Source: Endozoicomonas euniceicola
GTDB lineage: Bacteria > Pseudomonadota > Gammaproteobacteria > Pseudomonadales > Endozoicomonadaceae
Length of the DNA stretch: 64,000 bases
Assembly: GCF_025562755.1 (NCBI RefSeq)
Contig: NZ_CP103300.1
Span: 5,458,501-5,522,500, forward strand
Direction of reading: 5' to 3'
The notes beneath the pieces were generated by a model. That model worked only from the letters and a program-made list of their open reading frames with translations, was not told the origin of the DNA and made no database searches. Of the stretch, positions 42,086 to 52,300 are shown piece by piece (positions within the stretch are counted from its first letter, which is position 1; every line of letters starts with the position of its first letter). The translations under genes and the position numbers were made by a program.

Positions 42086-43927
42086 TTATTCCCTCTGTCC
42101 GATGAAAACGCCAAAGTACATTGTGTCATCTTTGACATAACCCAGAGTATCTAAAAGCCTTAATGGGAAAAGCTTGGGATGACCTGAGCCTATGTTCATG
42201 TTCCGCACTGGCCGCCCAAATGCACCATTGTCTTTATCAGGAATAAAGGAACTTATGATATGCTCCCCGCCTTCTTGATTAAAGACTGCCAGGTTTATTC
42301 TTAGCTGGAATGGCCAGCTCAGCTCGCTATCATGCATCCCTTTCATCAAGACAACGAACATGGATATAAACTGCCCTTTTCCGTAACCATCTCCATTTAA
42401 GAAAATACGTACACACAGTTTATAGCCCTGTGGAGTCCAGAATGGGTCGGTGTATATAGCTTTTCTTTTTTCACTTATTGCCTCCTGTCGTCGTGTCTGA
42501 AAGTTCGAAATAGGGAAAATAAAAGTACCACTGACTTGCCGTGAATAAAAATAGATATTCGCTTCAGCTTGCAACCGTTTTTGTTCATCCTCAAGAACAG
42601 TCACTCTTGCTCGTAATTGGGCAATCTCACTATCGTCTGCCCTTGGTAAAGCATGGTTTCTAACCATCTCCTGGTCTTCGGTTACCTGTATTTGCAGCGC
42701 AGTAACCTGATCTTGTAATTCATTAAATTGCTGCTCGGTAACGCCCCCGGTGGTTTGAGGCCTGTTCGTCTGGGCCTGCAGGCGATCTTCAAAGACGTTA
42801 TTCCTCTGTTCAGTGCCTTCAAGCCTGGTTTTAAAATCATTAATGCTTCTGAGATTAATGTTGATTAACTGCCTGTTCATTGCAGAATTACTTTCTGCGT
42901 TGACCGCTGTCTGTGCAATTTGAGCAGTTTCCTGATTGATAGTGCTGGTTTGTGTTTCAAGGGTTTTTATTCTCTCCCCATAGTCGATGGTTTCTTGCAG
43001 CCTCCTGTTCACAATCGCCATTTCACGTCTTAATTCACGGTCAAGCTTTTTTATCTCACGGTTGAAATCCTCCCTTGTTGCCGACAGTTCTTTTATTCGT
43101 TGCGATCGAAGTAATTGAAGCTCATTTAGCCTGTGCTGAATGTCTGTATAAAGCTCATTTATTCCTGTTGATGAGATTGTTGTTAATGACGAGTCTGTTA
43201 ATGAAGACATTTCTGATACAGTTTTATCGCCTGAGCCTCCGTACATTACGGAGTCTTCCAACGCTATCAATAATTTTTTTTCATCGTCGTCATCTTCTTG
43301 TGAAGAAAAAAATATCGGATCACCTGAAAATTTCTCTTTACCAAAACCGTCTTCCGGAGGTTCATTACCATCACTGCCTCCAGTAGCGCCTGCTGCCCAT
43401 CCTAAGGAGTTTTGGGTACTTCGACCTTGAGAAACTTCGTATTGAGTGCTTTTTCCTTCGGCTATTGGCTCCGGGTCAGTCTGGGTTCCCGCTTCCTTAC
43501 CGCCAGCAGCACTTTTTACTACCCATCGCTGAGCGTAGAGTCTGTCTGAACTTCGGTCTGACGAGGGTTCAGACTGACAGGCGACAACGCTAAGCTTGCT
43601 GGTACTATCAACTTCAGGGGCGATATCAACATTTTCATACAGTGCTTCATCGCTATTCAGAGAGAGTTTGTCAATACTTATGGTGACTAATCCAAGAAGC
43701 AGAAGCTGCAACAGGCCCTGATAGTGACTCAGCCACGCATAAGAGGATTGCCCCATCACCTGATGATGAAGCTGATACAGCGGTATTTCCACATCAATCG
43801 ATGCGTTCAAAGAGCCTGAGCCCAGGAGCAGGCCATTGAAAATAATCAGGAAAAAACAATACGGTAATAATTTTCTCCATAAAAAGTGAGTTTGTAGTAC
43901 TGTGACAAACTGCTGTTTTAGCAACAT
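42086..43927 (-). CDS. membrane-anchored coiled-coil protein with eukaryote-like TRAF/MATH domain
   Basis: A 613-residue protein. Two hydrophobic segments (about 20-37 and 70-86) suggest membrane insertion. A polar, low-complexity region (95-250) precedes coiled-coil segments (about 255-320, 360-455). The C-terminus (about 460-613) matches the TRAF-C/MATH domain of animal TRAF proteins: FIFPISNFQTRRQEAIS, GYKLCVRIFLNGDGYGKG, FVVLMKGMHDSELSWPF, HIISSFIPDKDN, RPVRNMNIGSGHPKLFPL and YVKDDTMYFGVFI. Animal TRAF2/3 carry nearly the same blocks (GYKxCxRIYLNGDGxGxG, LFFVVMKGxxDxLLxWPF, FQRPVxxMNxASGCPLFxP). Coiled coil followed by TRAF-C is also the animal order. Origin by transfer from an animal host and interference with TRAF signalling are inference. 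Confidence 0.82.
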   Translation of the reverse strand: MLLKQQFVTVLQTHFLWRKLLPYCFFLIIFNGLLLGSGSLNASIDVEIPLYQLHHQVMGQSSYAWLSHYQGLLQLLLLGLVTISIDKLSLNSDEALYENVDIAPEVDSTSKLSVVACQSEPSSDRSSDRLYAQRWVVKSAAGGKEAGTQTDPEPIAEGKSTQYEVSQGRSTQNSLGWAAGATGGSDGNEPPEDGFGKEKFSGDPIFFSSQEDDDDEKKLLIALEDSVMYGGSGDKTVSEMSSLTDSSLTTISSTGINELYTDIQHRLNELQLLRSQRIKELSATREDFNREIKKLDRELRREMAIVNRRLQETIDYGERIKTLETQTSTINQETAQIAQTAVNAESNSAMNRQLININLRSINDFKTRLEGTEQRNNVFEDRLQAQTNRPQTTGGVTEQQFNELQDQVTALQIQVTEDQEMVRNHALPRADDSEIAQLRARVTVLEDEQKRLQAEANIYFYSRQVSGTFIFPISNFQTRRQEAISEKRKAIYTDPFWTPQGYKLCVRIFLNGDGYGKGQFISMFVVLMKGMHDSELSWPFQLRINLAVFNQEGGEHIISSFIPDKDNGAFGRPVRNMNIGSGHPKLFPLRLLDTLGYVKDDTMYFGVFIGQRE

Positions 43928-43952
43928 AACCCTACCTCTATTGAATTGTCCT

Positions 43953-44534
43953 CTAATTTATCGCCCAGTAAGCGATCATTTGTTTCGCAATAGGCCGGTG
44001 AGTGTCTTTGCCATACAGAGCATCAATAAGAGCAAAACTGAAGTCCATAGCATTGCCGGGTCCCTGGGCTGTAATGACCTTGTTTTTCTGGTCAATAACA
44101 ACTGGATCGGTTGGGCGGGGGAGCGCACCTTCAAGCTGGTCAAGAAAGCTGGGATAGCAGGTGGCTTTGACATTATCCAGCAATGAGTGGTGCGCCAGTA
44201 CAACCGCGGGTGCAGCACAGATAGCAGTGTACCAGCGGGAAGCCTGCTGCTGTTCGTGCAATAACTGAATCAGGGGCTCGCAGTCTCTCAGGTTCGCTGC
44301 GCCGGGCATGCCGCCTGGAAGCGTTATCATATGGAAAGTTTTGTCGTTGCAGTGATTGATGTGTATGTCTGCGGTCAGCTTTACTCCTCTCGAGGCTTCG
44401 ATATCCAGACTGCCATCACTGGTACAGGCTGCAACCGTTACATTGGCTCCAGCCCGACGGAGGGTGTCTATGATCGTTACGGCTTCAATTTCTTCGCAGC
44501 CTTGTGCAATGGGGACGAGAATGGGTCTGGACAT
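43953..44534 (-). CDS. yajL: DJ-1/PfpI-family protein YajL (ThiJ)
   Basis: A 193-residue DJ-1 superfamily protein. Start chosen at ATG 44534, seven bases after GAGAGG; upstream frame adds 41 unlikely residues. Motifs are IAQGCEEIEAVTIIDTLRRAGANV with E15, LPGGMPGAANL, and the reactive cysteine C106 in AICAAPAVVL, followed by HSLLDNVKATCYPSF and ITAQGPGNAMDFSFALI. YajL relatives protect proteins from oxidative and carbonyl damage; thiamine-related names are historical. It precedes the TRAF-like gene on the same strand. Confidence 0.9.
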   Translation of the reverse strand: MSRPILVPIAQGCEEIEAVTIIDTLRRAGANVTVAACTSDGSLDIEASRGVKLTADIHINHCNDKTFHMITLPGGMPGAANLRDCEPLIQLLHEQQQASRWYTAICAAPAVVLAHHSLLDNVKATCYPSFLDQLEGALPRPTDPVVIDQKNKVITAQGPGNAMDFSFALIDALYGKDTHRPIAKQMIAYWAIN

Positions 44535-44684
44535 GAGTAACCTCTCGTAACGGAATAGACCGTAAATGACTGCCGGGAAAGCTGGCAGTACAAAGCCTAG
44601 TCGGGAATTGCAAGAACGCCAGAGGGTTATTTTTTTGATAGCGGCGTGAGGGGGCAAAGAGAGTGAGGACAGGCTGGCGACCTG

Positions 44685-45575
44685 TCACTCGGTTAAAGAG
44701 TTGTCCTGACCTGACAGGTTATACCCGATGGCATAACCTCGATGATAATCCGCCACCAGTCGATTGCGGTTGCGTGTACTGCGGGTCGAATTAAGCGGTG
44801 TTTCCGGACAAATTTCAGTGATAGAAATGCCTTGCTCCCGAAAGTCATCCAGCTGGTCGAGCGTTTCGTTATAGATAGCGTATTGCTGGCGAATCAGGCT
44901 GGACAGTGCGGGTTGTTTGCGAAACTGCCAGGCCAGAAGACGATTGCCGGAAGATATTGTTTTCCGATAGTTGCTTTCCCGGGTTCGGATAATGACCAGA
45001 TCGTTGAAGCCGTCTTCAATGGCTTTGATAACCGGCAAAGGGTCGGAAAGGCTGCCATCCATCAATGTTCGCTCGTCAATATGAATTGGAGAGCGATAAA
45101 TCATAGGCAGCGCACTGGACGCTTTCAGGATCTTGAAAAGATCGTCCTTGTCGGTATCCGGTGCTATTTCGTGGTAAACCGGATAGCCGGTGCGAGTACA
45201 GGTTGTTACCACGGTCATGGGGCTGCCTTCAAGCGTCTGATAGAAGCGACGGCTGTCAATGGTAAACTGCTTGCTGATTCTTTCAAAAAACCAGTCCAGA
45301 TCGAACAGGTTGCCACCACGAATATGACGGGCAAGGCTGATAAAATTGGGTTCCAGGCAGGTGCCGGTATAAATGTCGAGGTTTCGTCCGCGCTGACCGG
45401 AAAGAAATGAAATCAGATTGAGGGCGCCTGCTGAAACGCCGTAGTAGCCAGAAAAAGGCTTGTGTCTTTTGTCGATAAAGGCATCAAGCACACCGGCTGC
45501 GAATACGCCACGCATACCGCCGCCTTCAATGATAAGAGCGGTTTTAGGCTGATTGGGGAGATCGGAGGATTGCAT
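44685..45575 (-). CDS. patatin-like phospholipase
   Basis: A 296-residue patatin-family lipid hydrolase. Start chosen at ATG 45575 (MQSSDLPNQPKTALIIEGGGMRG); an ATG 14 codons upstream is the alternative. The oxyanion loop GGGMRG (18-23), the nucleophile elbow GVSAG with S48, and the partner DGS with D173 (LMDGSLSDPLPV) are intact. No signal peptide is present, so it probably acts in the cytoplasm or is delivered by another route. The substrate is unknown. Its relatives include YjjU/RssA proteins. Confidence 0.88.
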   Translation of the reverse strand: MQSSDLPNQPKTALIIEGGGMRGVFAAGVLDAFIDKRHKPFSGYYGVSAGALNLISFLSGQRGRNLDIYTGTCLEPNFISLARHIRGGNLFDLDWFFERISKQFTIDSRRFYQTLEGSPMTVVTTCTRTGYPVYHEIAPDTDKDDLFKILKASSALPMIYRSPIHIDERTLMDGSLSDPLPVIKAIEDGFNDLVIIRTRESNYRKTISSGNRLLAWQFRKQPALSSLIRQQYAIYNETLDQLDDFREQGISITEICPETPLNSTRSTRNRNRLVADYHRGYAIGYNLSGQDNSLTE

Positions 45576-45621
45576 TGACCTGAAAAACAAAAAAACCGGA
45601 CAAGCCGATTTGATCAAATGG

Positions 45622-45698
<77 letters not shown>

Positions 45699-45761
45699 TC
45701 TAAATTTGAAGATTTCAATTGAAAATCAGATCTGACATTGATGTCTGAAATATCAATGAAT

Positions 45762-45838
<77 letters not shown>

Positions 45839-45929
45839 TCCATTCTCTAAAAGAGAGTCTGTAGACTGATCACTAAACTGGTAGGCGTGATCGTCATTGT
45901 TACAACAGCAAAACGCTGCTATATAAAGT

Positions 45930-46006
<77 letters not shown>

Positions 46007-46084
46007 TCCATTCATGTAGACTGATCACTAAACTGGTAGGCGTGATCGTCATTGTTACAACAGCAAAACGCTGCTATATAAAGT

Positions 46085-46161
<77 letters not shown>

Positions 46162-46240
46162 TCCATTCATGTAGACTGATCAGTAAACTGGTAGACGTGA
46201 TCGTCATTGTTACAACAGTAAAAACGCCGCTGTATAAAAT

Positions 46241-46317
<77 letters not shown>

Positions 46318-46395
46318 TCCATTCATGTAGACTGATCACTAAACTGGTAGGCGTGATCGTCATTGTTACAACAGCAAAACGCTGCTATATAAAGT

Positions 46396-46472
<77 letters not shown>

Positions 46473-46550
46473 TCCATTCATGTAGACTGATCACTAAACT
46501 GGTAGACGTGATCGTCATTGTTACAACAGCAAAACGCCGCTGTATAAAAT

Positions 46551-46627
<77 letters not shown>

Positions 46628-46797
46628 TCAACGAGGTGCGAATCTTATGGACGATCATGCTTAAAGTCAATAACAAGTTTCTTTTTTATTGAAAAATATA
46701 GGATTTTTGTTGTGATCAGGTCGTTAGCAGACTGGCACACAAAGGTGGCTAAATCAGGATGTTATACGACGAGGGGATGGTAAGTAATCAGTCATAG

Positions 46798-46834
46798 GCG
46801 TTGCCCGGTACAATTCTCCACCGGGCAACGAGTT
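46798..46834 (-). terminator. hairpin terminator after acs
   Basis: GCGTTGCCCGGT pairs with ACCGGGCAACG around ACAATTCTCC, directly downstream of the acs stop codon. The minus-strand side lacks a long T-run, so efficiency is uncertain. Confidence 0.65.
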
Positions 46835-46837
46835 TGT

Positions 46838-48799
46838 TTAACTGGCCAGCGCTCGGTCGCGGATCAGGTGGTCGACAACCGTTGGGTCGGCCAGGGTGGA
46901 TGTGTCTCCCAGGTTGTCGTAATCGCCAGAGGCAATTTTGCGCAGAATCCGGCGCATGATCTTTCCTGAACGGGTTTTGGGCAGGCCGGGTGCCCACTGG
47001 ATAATATCGGGTGTGGCGATAGGACCAATCTCTTTACGAACCCACTGTCGTAAATTAGATTTCAGCTCGTCTGAATATTCGGTGCCAGAGTTCAAAGTAA
47101 CATAGACATAGATACCTTCGCCCTTGATGTTATGAGGGAAGCCAACCACAGCCGCCTCTGCAACGCTTTTATGGGCGACCATGGCGGACTCAATTTCTGC
47201 CGTCCCCATGCGATGACCTGAAACGTTCAGTACATCGTCAACCCGCCCTGTTATCCAGTAATAGCCATCTTTGTCCCTGCGCGCTCCATCACCCGTGGTA
47301 TACATGCCTTTGAAATGAGTGAAATAGGTTTGGATAAAGCGGTCATGGTCGCCGAAAACCGTTCTTGCCTGGCCGGGCCAGCTATCGAGGATAACCAGGT
47401 TGCCTTCGCCTTCCCCTTCAATTAACAGGCCAGCGTTATCCACCAGGGCTGGCTGTACTCCGAAGAAAGGGCGGGTCGCGGAGCCGGGCTTCAGGTCTGT
47501 TGCGCCGGGCAGGGGTGTCAGCATGGCAGCACCGGTTTCGGTTTGCCACCAGGTATCAACAATGGCGCAGCGCTCTTCACCTACTGTCTTGTAATACCAG
47601 TGCCAGGCTTCAGGGTTAATGGGCTCACCCACTGTACCTAATAGTCTCAGGCTCTGGCGGCTTGTACCTGCAACCGCTTTGTCGCCTTCCGCCATCAATG
47701 CCCGGATGGCGGTTGGGGCAATGTAGAGGATGTTAACATTATGCTTATCGATGATTTTGCTGATCCGGTTTACCTCGGGGTAGTTGGGTAACCCTTCGTG
47801 CATAACGAGGGTGGCGCCATTAAGCAGGGGACCGTAAGTCACGTAAGAATGCCCCGTTACCCAGCCGACATCAGCGTTACACCAGAAAACCTCCCCCTGT
47901 TTATAGTCAAAGACGTACTCGTGGGTCATGGAAGCATAAACGAGATAGCCGCCGGTTGTATGCAGAACGCCTTTAGGTTTACCCGTGGAGCCGGAGGTAT
48001 AAAGAATAAACAGAGGGTCTTCAGCATTCATTTCCCTGGGCTGGCAGTAAGGAGACGCGATGGCGGTCATATCGGTCCAGGAAACATCCCGGTGGTCATG
48101 CCAGGCGATGTCGGCTTGTGTATGGCGATAAACAATGACTTTTTCGACGGACTTGATACTGGGGTGAGTCAGGGCTTCATCAACGTTTTCTTTGAGAGGG
48201 ATTTTTTTGCCGCCGCGGACACCTTCATCGGCAGTAATCACCACTTTGGCACTGGAGTCGATAATTCGTCCAGCCAGAGCTTCTGGTGAAAAACCTCCAA
48301 ACACTACTGAGTGAACAGCACCGATTCGGCTACAGGCCTGCATGGCGACAATGGCTTCAACGATCATGGGCATATAGATGGCTACCACGTCACCCTGGCG
48401 AACGCCCTGACTTTTCAGGGCGTTAGCAAAACGGCAAACCTGTTCGTGCAGCTCTTTGTAGGTAACTTTGCGTGCCTCGCCTTCTTCATCAGGCTCCCAG
48501 ATAATGGCTACCTGATCACCTCTGGTTTCCAGGTGGCGATCCAGGCAGTTGTAGGAGGCATTGGTGGTGCCGTCGTAAAACCAGTTGATGTCAACAAAAT
48601 GATCGTCAAATGAGACTTTTTTTACCTTAGTAAATGGGTTGAACCAGTCGATCCGTTGGCCGTGTTCACGCCAGAAACCTTCAGGGTTTATAATCGACTG
48701 CTGATACATCGCCAGGTAGCGCTCGTTGTCAACCAGTGAGCGAACCTTGAGTTCTGGAGAGACAGGGTAAACAGTGCCGTGGGACGTGCCGGTACTCAT
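46838..48799 (-). CDS. acs: acetyl-CoA synthetase
   Basis: A 653-residue AMP-forming enzyme that activates acetate. Motifs are LYTSGSTGKPKGVLHTTGGY (P-loop), the long motif WCNADVGWVTGHSYVTYGPL, DTWWQTETGAAM, TGDGARRDKDGYYWITGRVDDVLNVSGHR, and the acetylation-site lysine in LPKTRSGKIMRRILRK. Length is typical. It is divergent from the CrbS-type kinase, across a region with the large heptamer-repeat array. In Vibrio, Shewanella and Pseudomonas the CrbS/CrbR (MxtR/ErdR) pair activates acs, so this neighbourhood suggests the same acetate-switch control. Confidence 0.96.
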   Translation of the reverse strand: MSTGTSHGTVYPVSPELKVRSLVDNERYLAMYQQSIINPEGFWREHGQRIDWFNPFTKVKKVSFDDHFVDINWFYDGTTNASYNCLDRHLETRGDQVAIIWEPDEEGEARKVTYKELHEQVCRFANALKSQGVRQGDVVAIYMPMIVEAIVAMQACSRIGAVHSVVFGGFSPEALAGRIIDSSAKVVITADEGVRGGKKIPLKENVDEALTHPSIKSVEKVIVYRHTQADIAWHDHRDVSWTDMTAIASPYCQPREMNAEDPLFILYTSGSTGKPKGVLHTTGGYLVYASMTHEYVFDYKQGEVFWCNADVGWVTGHSYVTYGPLLNGATLVMHEGLPNYPEVNRISKIIDKHNVNILYIAPTAIRALMAEGDKAVAGTSRQSLRLLGTVGEPINPEAWHWYYKTVGEERCAIVDTWWQTETGAAMLTPLPGATDLKPGSATRPFFGVQPALVDNAGLLIEGEGEGNLVILDSWPGQARTVFGDHDRFIQTYFTHFKGMYTTGDGARRDKDGYYWITGRVDDVLNVSGHRMGTAEIESAMVAHKSVAEAAVVGFPHNIKGEGIYVYVTLNSGTEYSDELKSNLRQWVRKEIGPIATPDIIQWAPGLPKTRSGKIMRRILRKIASGDYDNLGDTSTLADPTVVDHLIRDRALAS

Positions 48800-48921
48800 A
48801 CAGTGTATCCTGATGTTATTTTTGTTGTTATTTTTACAGCGCTCGGGATGTCAGTGACTAATCTTACGCACAGCGTCGCCTCAGAACATTAGACCTTCGT
48901 CTTATTCAATGCTTCAGTTGA

Positions 48922-49170
48922 CTTTTAGCTTTTAGCTTTTAGCTTTTAGCTTTTAGCTTTTAGCTTTTAGCTTTTAGCTTTTAGCTGTTGGCTTTTAGCT
49001 GTTGGTTGCACGAACAGCCAATAGCCAAAAGCCAAAAGCCAAAAGCCAAAAGCCAATAGCCAATAGCCAAAAGCCAAAAGCCAATAGCCAATAGCCAATA
49101 GCCAATAGCCAATAGCCGATAGCCGATAGCCAGAAACTAAAAGCCCTGTATATTTCTGATTGCTACTACC
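48922..49170. repeat. large heptamer-repeat palindrome, copy 4
   Basis: About eleven tandem TTTTAGC units (48922-48998) and a short TGTTGGTTGCACGAACA centre are followed by about 17 units of AGCCAAA/AGCCAAT (49014-49130), then AACTAAAAGCCCTGTATATT and TGATTGCTACTACCCTC. The two arms can pair over about 100 bases, best as RNA from the minus strand where the AGCT and GGCT units meet as G-U pairs. The right flank matches copies 1 and 2. The rest of 48800-49391 must hold the acs and crbS promoters; no clear boxes were seen. Confidence 0.8.
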
Positions 49171-49391
49171 CTCAAAGAGTAAAAAAGGCGGTGGGTAAAA
49201 CCTGCCGCCAATAGCACCTACTTGCTAATAACCAAAATTACACAGGACGTTAGTTTGTGAACCGGGTTCACGCTGCGTAATTCGGTTACGAGACAGAAAA
49301 TTAGCAGTCAAAGGCCATATCACCATGAGACTTTAGTCGAAGACCGGTGTATAACTGCCTATAAAAAAACAGAACTGAAAAATTACTGATT

Positions 49392-52300
49392 ATGACGGGT
49401 TGGTTACTGGCACTGATTGCTATGTTGTATGTGGCAGGCTTATTTGGAGTTGCCTGGTACGGAGATCGCATTGACCTCAGAAAAAAAACACAATTGCGAT
49501 CTTACATATATGGCTTGTCACTGGCAGTTTATTGTTCTTCGTGGTCTTTTTTTGGCACGGTAGGGCAGGCCAGTACTGATCCATGGTCGTTTGTGCCGGT
49601 CTTTCTGGGACCTCTGCTGATGTTCACACTGTTCTGGAAAGTGTTGAACAAGCTTATTCTGGTCAGTAAAAAAGCCAATATTACCTCTATTGCTGATTTT
49701 ATTGCTTCCCGTCACGGCAAGTCCCGGGGGCTTGCTGCACTGGTAACTTTTATTCTGGTGCTGGGGTCTCTGCCTTATATTGCCTTGCAGCTGAAAGCCA
49801 TTGTCATGGGGTTTGATCTGTTATCTTTTCGAGGAGAAGGCGGTGTTAACCTTCAGGATCTGGTGTTGGTGGTCACGGTATTGCTGGCCGTGTTTGTTAT
49901 TATCTTTGGAACCCGGCGGATAGATACCACCGAGCACCAGCAGGGTGTTATGACGGCAATTGCGTTCGAGTCTGTCCTGAAACTGGTGGCTTTTCTGGTT
50001 GTGGGAGGCTGGGTTTGCTGGACGGTATTCGGGGCAGGAGAAGCGACATTTTCACTGCCGGATACCCGCAACTGGGTACAACCGGCTGGCAACTGGTTTG
50101 ATGTTCTGATTTTTCCTACTTTTATCATGATGGCTTCCGTGGTCTGCCTGCCCAGAGAGTTCCACGCCATTGTGGTAGAGAATTCAAATATTAAAGATTT
50201 TCATCGGTCCCGCTGGCTGTTTCCGCTCTATCTGGTATTGGTCAGTGCCCTGGTATTACCGCTCACTTACGCCGGAAAGCAGGTATTTGGGAATTCGGTA
50301 CCCGCCGACAGCTACGTGATTCTTCTGCCTCAGGCGCTTGGTTCAGAAGCTATGGCGGTTCTGGTTTATATGGGGGGCGTATCGGCAGCCATCAGCATGG
50401 TGATTGTCGCCACTCTTGCATTGTCCACCATGGTTTCCAATGAAATATTAATGCCTGTTATTTTGCGCAGTTCCCGCAATGGAGAGCGCAATTTTTATCG
50501 TTTCAGCGGTTTGCTGCTGAATGTTCGCCGCACAGTGATCATCGCGCTGTTGCTGCTGACGTATTTGCTTTACCGGCTAATGGAATCCAGCACTGGCATA
50601 CCAGGGCTGGCGGGACTGGGTCAGCTGTCACTGGGAGCGGTTATCCAGCTGTTGCCTGCGGTTCTGGGTGGTTTGTATATTCGTGACAGTAATCATAAGG
50701 CTGTGTATCTGGGGCTGCTGGCCGGTGCTTCGGTATGGCTCTTTACACTGGTCGTACCATTGTTTGTCCAGGGTGGCTGGCTGCCTGCTTCAATCATGCA
50801 GGATGGTTTGTTTGGCGTGCCCGGGTTAAAGCCGCAGTCGCTGTTTGGTTTTGAGGCGACATCCCGTCCTTTCAGTGGCACATTGATCGCTTTTGTCGTT
50901 AATAGTTTGCTGTACATTGCCGGTTGTTTCTGCCTCCGACCTTCCGGTGTGGAGCTGCGTCAGGCGCATCAGTTTATGAATGTGTCAGAGGGTGATTCGG
51001 AATCTTATCGTCATGTCAGAATCACCAAAGATGAGTTACAGGCACTTCTGGTGCGTTTCGTGGATGCCGGTAAGGTTGAAGCGCTGATGGGAGAAACGCT
51101 CGACGGTGTGTCCGGAACCACTCTGGTGGACAGGGAGGCACTGCTGGCCTCGGAACGTCTGCTGGCCGGCGTTATGGGGGCCACCTCTGCCAAGGTAGTG
51201 ATGAAAGCGTCGTTAGCCGGAGGTCAGATGCGGCTTGAGGATGTTGAGGCGATTGTTGATGAAGCTTCGGAAGTGCTGCAATTTAACCGTGAGCTGTTAC
51301 AGGGTGCTATCGAAAATCTGGAACAGGGAGTCAGTGTTGTCGATAAAAATCTGCAACTGGTGGCATGGAACCGCCGTTATGTGGAATTGTTTGAGTACCC
51401 GGAAACCTTAATTACTGTGGGTCGCCCGGTTGAGGAGATTATTGACCACAATGCCCGGCGTGGGCTTTGTGGTCCCGGCTCGGCAGAAGAACACGTGCTG
51501 AAGCGTGTCGGCTTTATGCAGAAAGGCTGTGCTCATAAATCCGAACGCAGGCATCCCAATGGCAGAGTGATTGAAATTCGTGGCAACCCAATGCCGGGTG
51601 GTGGCTTTGTTATGAGTTTCACGGATATCACAGAATTCAGGCAGGTTGAGCAAGCCCTTAAAGATATGAATGAAAGTCTTGAGCAGCGGGTTCGTGAACG
51701 TACGCAGGAGTTGTCTGAACTGAACCGGGCGCTGGAGTTGGCCAAGTCTCAGGCCGAAGCGGCAAACCGCTCCCGGACACGCTTTTTTGCGGCGGTCAGT
51801 CATGACCTGATGCAACCAATGAATGCGGCACGTCTGTTTGCCGCGTCACTGGAATCTTCACGGCTGCCGGAGGATGCCCATGCTCTGGCCAGTCATTTGA
51901 ACAGCTCTCTGGAATCGGCTGAGCGGCTGATAAAAGATATTCTGGATATGTCGAGGCTGGAGGCCGGGAAGTTGCGGGCCAGTATTCGAGAGTTCTGTCT
52001 GTCAGAGGTTCTGGAGCCATTGAAGTCTGAGTTTGATTTACTGGCTCAGCAGGAAGGGCTGGACTTCAGGCTGGTGTCAACGGTCGCCTGGGTACGCAGC
52101 GATCCAAACCTTTTGCGCAGATTGTTGCAGAATTTTCTCACCAATGCCTTTCGTTACAGTGGCTCTGATGGTAGCTATGATGGCAGTTCCGGCAGGGTCA
52201 TGCTGGTTGTGCGGCGTGCCAGCAACCAGCAGCTGCGAATAGAAGTTCGGGATAACGGTTCAGGCATCCCTGAAGATAAGCAGGAGTTGATTTTCAGTGA

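Noticed and set aside
48922..49170. Possible CRISPR array
   Set aside because: Units are seven bases and contiguous, with no spacers; it is a palindromic heptamer array.
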